Positions 11,254-19,700 of a stretch of 64,000 nt of DNA are shown one piece after another. A program made the translations under genes and the position numbers. Under the pieces are notes generated by a model, which saw only the letters and a list, made by a program, of their open reading frames with translations, was not told the origin of the DNA and ran no database searches. How positions within the stretch are numbered: position 1 is the first letter of the stretch; every line of letters begins with the position of its first letter. The stretch lies in assembly GCA_019096065.1 (NCBI GenBank), contig JAGUCH010000002.1, positions 8,692,501 through 8,756,500 on the forward strand, in the 5' to 3' direction. This stretch comes from Paracyclopina nana. Its lineage: Eukaryota > Arthropoda > Copepoda > Cyclopoida > Cyclopettidae.

Positions 11254-11823
11254 ATGGAAGAAAGTCAGAAGAAACATCTACAAGCAGCCATGGCAGCTGT
11301 CATGAATAGCATTAATACGACCGTTCAGTTCATGAGCGAAGAAGCGCCCGAATTTCATGCAACCGTGACTTCATTGCGCAAAACTCTCGCAGATTTGATT
11401 ATTCAAGAAAACGAGGCTGAAAAATCGATTCAAGTCATGTTGCGGCTGAAAAGTCAGGTTAGAGATGGATACTTGGAGGGGAACGCATCATTCAACATGG
11501 AAGACATGTTTGCTCAAGCTATGAAGCGAGAAATGGGACCCAAATTGAACATTGACAAGCACCCCATGATGCAAAAGTTTGAGTCTGCCATTTCTCGATC
11601 GTCGATTGCCGAGGCTCCAACCCAGAAGCTCCATTCGTCTGCTGAGAGCGATGAAGAGGAATTAGGTGATGACAATGTCAAGAATACTCGATGCGGCCAT
11701 GTCTACAGTAAAGGATGGGCACGTCAAGCTATCAAGACTGGGGAGCTCGAGTGCCCAGAAGAGGACTGCGATGAAGAAATTGCTGTCAATGATTTACTAA
11801 ATTACTCATCAGATTCGGATTAA
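11254..11823 (+). CDS. NSMCE2: NSMCE2/MMS21-like SUMO E3 ligase with shortened SP-RING
   Basis: Single exon, 189 residues. The N-terminal two thirds are helical, as in NSE2 proteins, which bind the SMC5 arm through a coiled coil. The C-terminus carries a zinc-binding half of an SP-RING: Cys147-Gly-His149, then Cys167 and Cys172 (CPEEDC). These match the four zinc ligands of NSMCE2, preceded by VKN as in the family. The segment that normally comes first (the CPIT-type loop contacting the E2 enzyme) is absent and replaced by acidic residues (ESDEEELGDD). The family is usually 200-270 residues long. NSE2 sumoylates SMC5/6 complex targets in DNA repair. It is the first gene of a four-gene same-strand cluster. 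Activity as an E3 is uncertain. Confidence 0.72.
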   Translation: MEESQKKHLQAAMAAVMNSINTTVQFMSEEAPEFHATVTSLRKTLADLIIQENEAEKSIQVMLRLKSQVRDGYLEGNASFNMEDMFAQAMKREMGPKLNIDKHPMMQKFESAISRSSIAEAPTQKLHSSAESDEEELGDDNVKNTRCGHVYSKGWARQAIKTGELECPEEDCDEEIAVNDLLNYSSDSD

Positions 11824-11859
11824 ACATTCGTTGAATTCCGAAATTCACAAATTGTAAAG

Positions 11860-11880
11860 TTTTACTTTCTATTTTTCAGG
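11860..11880 (+). promoter_or_regulatory. Acceptor-like site just upstream of BABAM2 ATG
   Basis: The tract TTTTACTTTCTATTTTTCAG ends at 11879, 7 nt before the BABAM2 ATG and 56 nt after the NSMCE2 stop. It reads as a strong 3' splice site, yet no donor lies in the short gap. A trans-spliced leader, or cis-splicing from a distant leader exon, would use it. Confidence 0.6.
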
Positions 11881-11886
11881 TTGAGT

Positions 11887-13008
11887 ATGGCGAACATTTT
11901 GGAGTTTGAGTTGCATCCAAAAGTTAGGCCTTTTGTTGAACAATTGCTGGAGTGTGGACAAGTCAACTTCTTCCAGAATGTCTCCGTGAGCCATTTGCAA
12001 TGCGGGTCTAAGTCTCATACATTTAACGACAGATTTCTGGTCACTCTTCCGTATGGATATGGTGATGCCATCAAGATTTACATCTTTTTCAATGCAACCG
12101 ATCTGCAAAACTACGACATGGTCATCCAGGACAACGTCAAGTTCCAAAAATACCTCACTGATATGGCATACGGATCTTGCCCTGTGGAGCAATTTGATCC
12201 ACGAAATCATCGTTCGCTGTTCCATGTGATCAATGGACTGAAGGAGTGCTTTCATGACATGAATCAAGAATTTTACAGCCAGATCTCGCCGGTCTATCGC
12301 AAAACGATTGAAAGCCTCAACAATTCCGGATGCATCAGTTGCTTTGAATCATCCATCGAAAATGGGACGATGAAGTTCCTAGTGAAACTTAATGTCACTG
12401 ATGAAATGGAGAATTTTCATTTTGCTTTTCCGAATTGTGATGACACTCTGATTGAGATGTATTGCACATTCAAAACGGGGCTCTTTGATGGAAGCAGTCC
12501 TGCAGACGAAGCAGTCACATTGTGGCCATCCCAAGCATTGGGAGCCTTGTTGGGGAAAAGCCCCATTGCGTTTCAGCCCAGCTATGACAAAACTCTTTGC
12601 CCCATTGAAGAGTTTCTGCCCAAAATTGCTCGTGACATTTCACTAGCTTGCAAATCCTGGCAAGAGTTGATGGAGGCTCGACGAGATTTTATGGTCTGGA
12701 TGGCGTTCTATTTACAAAATCGATTAATTTTCTGCGATTTTGAAACCTACCTTGAGGCTCAAATTGGGATTGCCATCCCAACCTCCAATGTCAATATTAT
12801 TGTGGAAGTCAAGCTGCATCCCAACTCTTTGGCTGCGTTCCCCGACATTTTCGTTCAGGCTGTGGACTTGACCAAAAATGTAATTTCCTACAGCAAGCTT
12901 GTTCCGCCTGAAAATCAGCGTTTTGTCACACTTGATGAGTCTATGGCCAAGTTTATCTGCTCTGACCACCTCGAATACATTCAGGCGCTAGTTCTCTCTG
13001 AAATGTAG
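11887..13008 (+). CDS. BABAM2: BRISC/BRCA1-A complex subunit BABAM2 (BRE, BRCC45)
   Basis: Single exon, 373 residues from this ATG (human is 383). The N-terminal UEV-like fold aligns with BRE. It begins with a helix (LHPKVRPFVEQLL), followed by the NDRFLVTLPYGYGDAIKIYIFFNA strand pair (positions 49-72), where the human protein has the equivalent DRF and IPYAGE motifs. A second UEV-like half follows. BABAM2 is the scaffold of the BRCC36 K63-deubiquitinase complexes acting in DNA repair and signalling. Its neighbour NSMCE2 is also a genome-maintenance protein. The start was chosen at 11887 because it directly follows the acceptor-like site. No introns are visible, as for the other members of this cluster. 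Confidence 0.85.
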   Translation: MANILEFELHPKVRPFVEQLLECGQVNFFQNVSVSHLQCGSKSHTFNDRFLVTLPYGYGDAIKIYIFFNATDLQNYDMVIQDNVKFQKYLTDMAYGSCPVEQFDPRNHRSLFHVINGLKECFHDMNQEFYSQISPVYRKTIESLNNSGCISCFESSIENGTMKFLVKLNVTDEMENFHFAFPNCDDTLIEMYCTFKTGLFDGSSPADEAVTLWPSQALGALLGKSPIAFQPSYDKTLCPIEEFLPKIARDISLACKSWQELMEARRDFMVWMAFYLQNRLIFCDFETYLEAQIGIAIPTSNVNIIVEVKLHPNSLAAFPDIFVQAVDLTKNVISYSKLVPPENQRFVTLDESMAKFICSDHLEYIQALVLSEM

Positions 13009-13077
13009 AGCCTATTCAATATGTTCCCGCCTAAGTTTGAATATATGTTTACGTTTTGCTGAAGTTTTGCCTTTTCT

Positions 13078-13102
13078 AATAAGATTGCGTCTATTCTCTA
13101 GA
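13078..13102 (+). promoter_or_regulatory. Acceptor-like site just upstream of SMG9 ATG
   Basis: Pyrimidine-rich sequence ending TCTATTCTCTAG has its AG at 13100-13101. One base separates it from the ATG at 13103. The gap from the BABAM2 stop is 94 nt. Confidence 0.55.
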
Positions 13103-14437
13103 ATGTCAGGCCGCCGAGGTAGTTCCAGAGGAGGTGGCTCCCGAGGTGGGGGTTATGGTGACAAGAGACGAGACCAAGTCAGAGTCAAGTCAAGGCCTCA
13201 AGAAGATGCTAAGCCTCCGATCATATTGGCCAAGCCAGATAGACCTGTCACCAAGGAGCCATCTCAGCCTCGAGACCAGGAATACGAGCTTCGAAATCCT
13301 AAGCCATCCGAGGTGAGGCAACTATTGGCAAGGAGAGACTCGCTACATAGAGAAGACACAGAATCGCCAAAGCCTGAGCAGCCGACCAAGGCGGTGGTGG
13401 CTCCTGTCAAAATCAGCTCAGGCTCTAATATTCCGAGCAGGAACGTAAAGCTCGTTGATGATCAGCAATTCTGTGAGCCATTGGCTGACTTCATGACTGA
13501 CAACCAAGATTTCCTAACGATTGGAGCCTTGGGAACCCAGAGCGCGGGTAAATCATTTCTTTTGAACGCCATCGTTAAAATCTGGAGTGGAGTACCTGCC
13601 AAAGAAGAGGAAAATAAAAGTGACGTCAATGGCTATGGCAGCCAAAGGACATTCAGAGTTCAGACGTTCGAGAAGCAAATGTTGTCAGAGCATTGCACGA
13701 ATGGCATCAATGCTTGGGTTAACGCAGACGGAGTCATCTTTTTGGACGCTCAGCCCATTTTCTCCAACTCGGTGCTAGACCGCACTGTTCACTTGGAGAA
13801 GAAGTTCTCCTTCGAATTCAACGGAGCTGAAAACACAGTGGATGTGCACTCGATGCAAGAAATTGGTTACCTCATGAGCATTTGCAATGTGGTTCTCATT
13901 GTTCAAGAGGGCTCCAATTGTGACGTTGACCTTATTGAAAAGCTCAAAACTTCGGACTTGCTCAAACCCTCCTTCCCAGCGCCAGCTTCATTTGAGGAGC
14001 CCAATGCGCTGATTGAGTATTCACCAGAGGTCATATTCGTGCATAATAAAGTGCAAACAACTGAGATGAACTCCCAGACACTTACAAATCTGAGGCAAAT
14101 CTATGCAGACAACCTTGATGGCAGCCCGTTGAATTTCCGCTACAGAAGTGGCCTTTCGGCCGACACAAGGGACAAGAAGCAAATCAACCTATTTCTGATA
14201 CCTGATGTGGAATCAAGTTTGGACTTGGACTATGAGGGCAACTTTGATCCCACCGTGACGTTTAACAGCTCTATTCTATTGCTTCGTCAAGCGTTGTCTA
14301 GAGTTCAGCCAAGACCATTTTCCAGCAACCTCAAGCAGACTGAAAAGATCTGGTTTAGTCATGCCCAAAAAGCATGGGAGCAAATCAAATCCTCTAGCTT
14401 TTATCTAGAGTATAGTCGCCTAATGCGTCTGCACTGA
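13103..14437 (+). CDS. SMG9: Nonsense-mediated decay factor SMG9
   Basis: Single exon, 444 residues (human 520). The N-terminus is a disordered Arg/Gly-rich and then Pro/Lys-rich tail. From about residue 113 comes the conserved VKLVDDQ motif, then a G-domain with P-loop GTQSAGKS near residue 154 and a downstream FLDAQPI segment matching SMG9 FLDTQPI. The C-terminus, KIWFSHAQKAWEQIKSSS then LEYSRLM, closely parallels SMG9. SMG9 forms a heterodimer with SMG8 that restrains SMG1 kinase during phosphorylation of UPF1 in mRNA surveillance. The ATG lies one base after an acceptor-like AG. An upstream in-frame reading to 13037 has no ATG and is rejected. It is the third member of the cluster. Confidence 0.9.
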   Translation: MSGRRGSSRGGGSRGGGYGDKRRDQVRVKSRPQEDAKPPIILAKPDRPVTKEPSQPRDQEYELRNPKPSEVRQLLARRDSLHREDTESPKPEQPTKAVVAPVKISSGSNIPSRNVKLVDDQQFCEPLADFMTDNQDFLTIGALGTQSAGKSFLLNAIVKIWSGVPAKEEENKSDVNGYGSQRTFRVQTFEKQMLSEHCTNGINAWVNADGVIFLDAQPIFSNSVLDRTVHLEKKFSFEFNGAENTVDVHSMQEIGYLMSICNVVLIVQEGSNCDVDLIEKLKTSDLLKPSFPAPASFEEPNALIEYSPEVIFVHNKVQTTEMNSQTLTNLRQIYADNLDGSPLNFRYRSGLSADTRDKKQINLFLIPDVESSLDLDYEGNFDPTVTFNSSILLLRQALSRVQPRPFSSNLKQTEKIWFSHAQKAWEQIKSSSFYLEYSRLMRLH

Positions 14438-14505
14438 CACTTTTTGGCGCTTTTCACAAGTACAAGTGTGGTGGCTTTTCCTCTCCACAGATGTCTAATT
14501 TTGTA

Positions 14506-14511
14506 AATAAA
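14506..14511 (+). terminator. Poly(A) signal AATAAA of SMG9
   Basis: It lies 69 nt after the SMG9 stop and 44 nt before the next ATG. That gives the order stop, AATAAA, acceptor, ATG, which is typical of operons resolved by trans-splicing. Confidence 0.55.
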
Positions 14512-14524
14512 CAGTTTCATAAAA

Positions 14525-14549
14525 GTCTCTGCTTGTGTAAATTGCAGCG
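14525..14549 (+). promoter_or_regulatory. Acceptor-like site just upstream of UQCC3-like ATG
   Basis: TCTCTGCTTG then AAATTGCAG places an AG at 14546-14547, two bases before the ATG at 14550. A second acceptor-like tract, CTTTTCCTCTCCACAG, ends at 14490. Confidence 0.55.
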
Positions 14550-14834
14550 ATGTCAGGGAAGAAACCCTGGGCCTTTTTGATTGTCCGAGGACTCACACCT
14601 CTAATTGCTGGCTTCGGCCTTTGGTTTGTGCTTCAAGATAGGGGAAATCAGAAAGCCAAAGAAATCATGGCAAGCATGGAGCTTGACCAACGAGCAGTGA
14701 AGATGAATGAAAAAGAACTCATGGTTGCCACCTTGAAAGCTGGAGGGCCAGCAAGCCTAAAAGAATTGAGAGAAGAAACTGCGCAAAGGCGACGGGCAAT
14801 TGCAGAAAATTACAAACCTCAAGAATCAAAGTAG
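14550..14834 (+). CDS. UQCC3: UQCC3-like complex III assembly factor
   Basis: Single exon, 94 residues, the usual size for UQCC3 (93 in human). One N-terminal transmembrane helix (AFLIVRGLTPLIAGFGLWFVL) is followed by a charged helix. GNQKAKEIMASMELDQ and ELMVATLKAG parallel the human GERRKQEMLKEMPLQD and QLLLATLQEA segments. UQCC3 sits in the inner mitochondrial membrane and stabilises cytochrome b during complex III assembly. It is the last gene of the four-gene cluster. The assignment rests on a short, weakly conserved protein. Another small mitochondrial assembly factor is possible. Confidence 0.6.
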   Translation: MSGKKPWAFLIVRGLTPLIAGFGLWFVLQDRGNQKAKEIMASMELDQRAVKMNEKELMVATLKAGGPASLKELREETAQRRRAIAENYKPQESK

Positions 14835-14882
14835 CCATATGCTGTAAATTTAGTTTTCACAAAGGCATTCAGATGTAAAGTA

Positions 14883-15335
14883 TCAAAATAAATCATCGTC
14901 ATTATCGCTGAACTCCTCGTCTGATGATTCATCGGGAATTTTGGAAAAGTAAGCAGACACAACACAAATCTGGTTACCCACAATTTTGTTCACGGAGACC
15001 ACTCTGTCGCACTTAGAGTTCCACAAACATCTACCAAATACCTTGACTCCTTGGCCCCAATTTTCTGTCATGACAACATTCACAACAATCTTATGGTCTT
15101 TTGCAGATGAGCAATCTCTAATCAAAATCTTATTAGCATGCGACGCTAATCGATGAGGCACCGTTTCGAGGTCAGGGGTTGAAGCCTCTGCATTGCTGTC
15201 AAAGAACTCTTGAGCGCACTTTTCAAGCACTTCTTTCACATTTTCTTCATCCAGACAACTTGGCTCATCTGGAACTTGTATGGTTGACTGTGTTTTCTTC
15301 TCTTTAAAAACTTTTCTGACAAACGCCTGAGCCAT
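14883..15335 (-). CDS. Tctex1-type dynein light chain family protein
   Basis: Single exon, 150 residues. The Tctex1 fold is seen from about residue 35. It has an N-terminal helix, the strand HKIVVNVVMTENWGQGVKVF, then GRCLWNSKCDRVVS and a final strand ICVVSAYFSKI. These correspond to the family pattern of a Tyr/His-K-hydrophobic strand, GxGV, CxW and CVVxA. Members bind dynein intermediate chains or act in ciliary and cytoplasmic dynein-2. An acidic tail (DESSDEEFSDNDDD) extends beyond the usual end, which is atypical. Its stop lies 48 nt from that of the UQCC3-like gene, tail to tail. The UQCC3 AATAAA (14887-14892) lies inside this coding sequence on the other strand. Confidence 0.75.
   Translation of the reverse strand: MAQAFVRKVFKEKKTQSTIQVPDEPSCLDEENVKEVLEKCAQEFFDSNAEASTPDLETVPHRLASHANKILIRDCSSAKDHKIVVNVVMTENWGQGVKVFGRCLWNSKCDRVVSVNKIVGNQICVVSAYFSKIPDESSDEEFSDNDDDLF
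14887..14892 (+). terminator. Poly(A) signal AATAAA for the UQCC3-like gene
   Basis: It lies 53 nt after the UQCC3 stop and antisense to the last codons of the Tctex1 gene, so the two mRNAs should overlap at their 3' ends. Confidence 0.5.
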
Positions 15336-15569
15336 GGCAATCTAAAAAAATGCTAACTCCACTTTTGGAATTTCATTTGGCGGACTTATCAAAAACTTTG
15401 TTTGCCTCTTACTTACATGAGTATTTCATATCTGTGGATTTTTGAAACAGCTGCCAGATGGTTTTAGAGCCGAAATATCACGATTATCAAGCTAAATGGA
15501 TTTCTTTGCTTCGAAAAAATCTGGTAGCCTCAAAATGTTTGTTTACAAAACGCTCCCTTGCCTTGGCAC

Positions 15570-16062
15570 TAGAGGTGTATCGGGCCTAGAAAAGTCGGGC
15601 TCGGGTCGGGCTCGGGCTTTCAAAAAATGACTCGGGTCGGGTCGGGCCGGGCCTGAACTTTTTTTTCAGGCTTCGGGCTTTTTCGGGCCAGTCAAAAAAT
15701 GTTACGGGCTTTTCGGGCCGAGACAAAATCTACAATTTTTCAGGAAAAATCTGAATAAAAATCACTTTTTTGTTAAGAAAATCACCTCAATTACTGAAGG
15801 TTATGCAAATGAAGGGATACTTAACAATCAAACTCAACATTAAAGCTCATTATCTGGAGCAATTGTTTTTCTGATTTTGAACAAGTTTTTGAATTTAAAA
15901 AAATGTCATTCGGGCCACTTTGGGCTTTTTGAAAATGACTTCGGGCTTTTTCGGGCTTTCTGAAAATCGGCCCGAGTCGGGCTCGGGCTGGGGTCTTATT
16001 TAGCTCGGGCCAGAAATTGGTATCGGGCTTTCGGGCTCGGGCCTGAGCCCGATACACCTCTA
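15570..16062. mobile_element. hAT-type MITE, TCGGGC family, copy 1
   Basis: The ends are TAGAGGTGTATCGGGCC and its complement, and internal CGGGCTCGGGC repeats dominate. A perfect 8-bp target-site duplication CTTGGCAC flanks it (15562-15569 and 16063-16070), as expected for hAT. It is about 493 bp and non-coding. It lies in the divergent interval between the dynein light chain and IMP3, ending 55 nt before the IMP3 ATG. Confidence 0.88.
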
Positions 16063-16117
16063 CTTGGCACATGGGCGATAATAATTCTGCCAAATTTAAA
16101 GAAGCCGTATAGTTAAA

Positions 16118-16669
16118 ATGGTGCGAAAACTGAAGTATCATGAGCAAAAGCTCCTTCGCAAAGTTGACTTCATCAATTGGGAAGCTGACAACAACTTGCA
16201 CGAGGTCAAAGTTATGAAGCGTTTTCACATCCAAAAGCGCGAAGATTACACTTTGTACAACAAAATGTCGAGGGAAATCCGAGAAATCGTCCGCATGATC
16301 AAAGATTTGGACCCCAAGAGTCAGCACAGAACGGACATGAGTGCCAAGTTCTTGGAAAAAATGTATGCCATTGGATTGATACCGACAAAGTGGAATCTTG
16401 AACTGTGCGACAAAATCAATGCGTCCAGCTTTTGCCGGCGAAGGCTGCCCATCATCTTGGTGAGGAGCAAAATGTGCGAGAACCTTAAGTCGGCCACTCA
16501 ATTAATAGAACAGGGACACGTGCGAGTTGGAACGGACATTGTGAAAGATCCAGCTTTTCTGGTCACGAGAAACCTCGAGGACTTCGTCACGTGGGTCGAC
16601 ACTTCTGCCATTAAGAAACATGTGATGAACTACAAGGATATGCGGGACGATTTTGACATGAATTGCTGA
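16118..16669 (+). CDS. IMP3: U3 snoRNP protein IMP3
   Basis: Single exon, 183 residues (human 184). It begins MVRKLKYHEQKLLRKVDF, the conserved IMP3 start. The region RRLPIILVRSKMCENLKSA and the following VRVGTDIVKDPAFLVTR form the S4-like RNA-binding domain (about residues 108-150). IMP3 belongs to the U3 snoRNP in the small-subunit processome and helps U3 pair with pre-rRNA. The next gene, on the opposite strand, is HEATR1/UTP10, another component of the same processome. The genes converge with 72 nt between stops. Confidence 0.95.
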   Translation: MVRKLKYHEQKLLRKVDFINWEADNNLHEVKVMKRFHIQKREDYTLYNKMSREIREIVRMIKDLDPKSQHRTDMSAKFLEKMYAIGLIPTKWNLELCDKINASSFCRRRLPIILVRSKMCENLKSATQLIEQGHVRVGTDIVKDPAFLVTRNLEDFVTWVDTSAIKKHVMNYKDMRDDFDMNC

Positions 16670-16741
16670 AAGTACCATAAATACAATACGCTCATTTAGA
16701 AAGCTTGAAAATACTATGAACACATTACACTCATTAGAAGT

Positions 16742-19700
16742 TTATTCAAAATAGCTCTCGATGGACTGTCCAAAAACTTCTTCCATTTTCTTGATGAGTG
16801 CCCTGCACCTATTTTCCACTTGCTGCTCGTCATCTTCCAAAGCCTCAACTAAAAAGTGCACCGAGTCGGGCAGAACAGCAAGGTAGTTTTCACCCCTCTT
16901 TTCCACGAAAGTCTCAACAATATCCAGAATTGTCAATCGTATCTAGAAAAATTTCTGTTAACGCCAAGTTATCGTGAAACCTAAGAAACTAGTTACCTTT
17001 GGAGACCTATTGCGAATCAGCATCAGGACTTGATAGTTGAGGTATTTCCATTGAGTTTCGTCCTCTGTAGTCAGAGCCAATTGGCCGAGACAATTTTTCA
17101 TCTGAAAGTAAACGAGTATTTTAGAATGCGTGAAGCAGACGAATTTAAATTCAAATTACCTTTTCTAGGAATTCGTCATCCACATGCCTGCCATCCATGT
17201 GTTCAAGGATGGCGTTAACATGATCCTCGTAGCTTTTCATGAGGAGTGAGTCCACTCGGTTGAACATGAAAATTGATGCCAATGCATCCAATACGTAACC
17301 GAGCATATTGCACTGTCTGGCCTCATCCTCTCCTTGAGCCTTGGCTGATTCTTGCAGAACAGTTGTTGCCTTTTGAACAATCATTTCGTAGACAAAGCTA
17401 AAAAGAGATCGAAGCTTGCCAGCAACAAGCGTAGTGATGTGGAAAACTGTTGTGACGCCTTCCAAGTTTTTAGCATCCAGAGCCAAGTTGAAAAGCCTGT
17501 AATACAGAGGCTTGAAATCGTCCAGTGACAGCTTCAAGGCAAATCCCAAGAAAGCCTCGCCCAAAGCCTCTTCAACCTCATGCGCAATTTGCATGTCCTC
17601 CTCTGTTTGCCGATGCTTGAAACTGTGCATGAAAAAGTCCAAGAAGGCCGATGAACTCGTGAGCACTTCAGATCGTTCCAGGCCAGAGACGTTCTCCTTG
17701 ATAATATTGGCCAGGGCAATAACAGACATTGCGTCACTTCTTACTTCGTCATAGCAGGGCCTTATTATGCTTAAAAGAGCATGGGTTGGGATGCCCTTAG
17801 ACATGGCTAGCTGAAGTTGCTTGATTCGGTGCGCTCCATGCCTGAACTCGATGGCTTCAGAATTTTTTTCTTGATTGCTATGCCAAGCAGAGAGTTTACA
17901 GGCAGCTACCACCAACTTCTTGTAATGGGGGTTGAGGAAGCCTCCAAAGTTGTCAATCGCTTTCTGAACAGAGACAACCAAGCTATTCAAGACGACAGAG
18001 CTCAAAACTCTGGCGTCGTTGCTATTCATGAGTTCGAGGACCCACACAATGAAAGGCTTCACATAGACCACAGCGTGGGCGCCGAGACAAGTGAACAGCT
18101 CAGTGATGCACAGCAGAGCGGCAGCTATCAAAGGACCATGGGAAAGAGAATTGAGGAAGTGCTTGCCGACTAATTTGCCGCAAAGCTCTTTCAAAGGCGC
18201 AACCAAATTTTTCGGATGGCATTGAATGGCCTTAGCCAGCGATCGGATGCACATGAAAGCCAACTGACGATTCTGCTCATGTGGAGAGCTGAGTGCCATG
18301 CTTGACAGGGCAGTTACAAATGCGTCGAGACCAGGATCATCAATGAGATCCGAGCCTCCGGTCTCCTGCAGCATTAAGCGAGCGTTGAGCACCTCCAAAG
18401 CTTTTCTTTGCATGCTCACATGCTGTTTGAGGTCGAGCAATCTAGCTAACAGCTTCACAAAAACGGGCGTAGGAATGATGGCCAGGGTTGCCTCAAAAAC
18501 CTTTTCGCAGCACAATGACAAGTGCCTGCGAATCTTGGAGCTAGCATCATTATGGTCGTCCACGACCATTTCGTTTTCCTCATCTACTTCATGTTGCTTG
18601 TGGAACTCTTCAATCGTTAGAATAATGCCTTCCAATAAATTTTGCAACTTCTCCTCCACTGCATGATCTTCTTGCAAGTCACGGATGATTTGATGCATAA
18701 ATGGTCGACTACTCAGAAGGCTGTGTGCAAACGAAAGCATTTTCACCCGGATGAGGTCAAACTGATCTGAGACAGACAGCTTGGCACCTGGAGCAGCAAC
18801 AATCCCCAACATATTCCTGATTTCTTTGGTGTTTTTGCTCGTCTTCTCAATCATCATGACCAAGCTGTGCACTTGCACGGGGGTGTCATTATCAAACATG
18901 GCATACAAATCTCTCAACTGCTGCTGCTTTTCCTCCATAGTTAGCTTGGAACTTTTATGAGCTCCAAAGCTATCGTAATGCTTCTTCCTTGGATCAGCCT
19001 TAATGAGCAACAACGTAAGCAACCATAGGTAGTCGCGGGCCCCCAATTTGACAGCAAGCTGATGCATAAATAGGCAAAACCTGTGCCTTGGGATGTCACT
19101 GGACGCATCAACAAAAGTATTCAATATATTGATGGTCATCTCAGCCACTTTCCGAGGACCTCCTTTGGCTTTGCAAGCATCCAGAATATGAGGAACAAGG
19201 ATATCAATGGCAGTGCATGCAATATCAAAGCTAGATTTGGATTCAACTTGAAGGAAATGGGTGCCCACGAAGGTGAACAGCTGGATGCTATTGTGTAAAA
19301 TGTACTCTGCATTGTTGGAAGCTGTGCTCTTGGCTAAGAGCATCAGGGCTGCTGCCTTGGTATCAGCATTAGTGCAGTTACGAATACACTGAACCACGAG
19401 CTCCGGATCAAGGGTGTTGGTCTCTTTTTCCTCTTGGGTGAAGTTGCTCACAGTGGCAAGCAGCGTTGAAATGAGCAAATCAAGTATGTAAATGTGATCA
19501 TGTTGGTCTTGCTCATGTAGGGCTCTCTTGAGCAGCATTGCCAGTGGATGAATGCTATCGGGGGAGCTCGCAATTTTGTCACGACACACTTCCAAGAAAA
19601 AGGTGGTCTTTTGCCATTTCTCGACTTCATTCGCAGTACTTGATACTGGCCTCTTCTTGGTTCCCTTTGTCGAGAAAAAGTCTTCGCCCCATATTTCTCT

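Noticed and set aside
13037-13102. N-terminal extension of SMG9
   Set aside because: The frame is open but has no ATG, and it contains the pyrimidine tract and acceptor.
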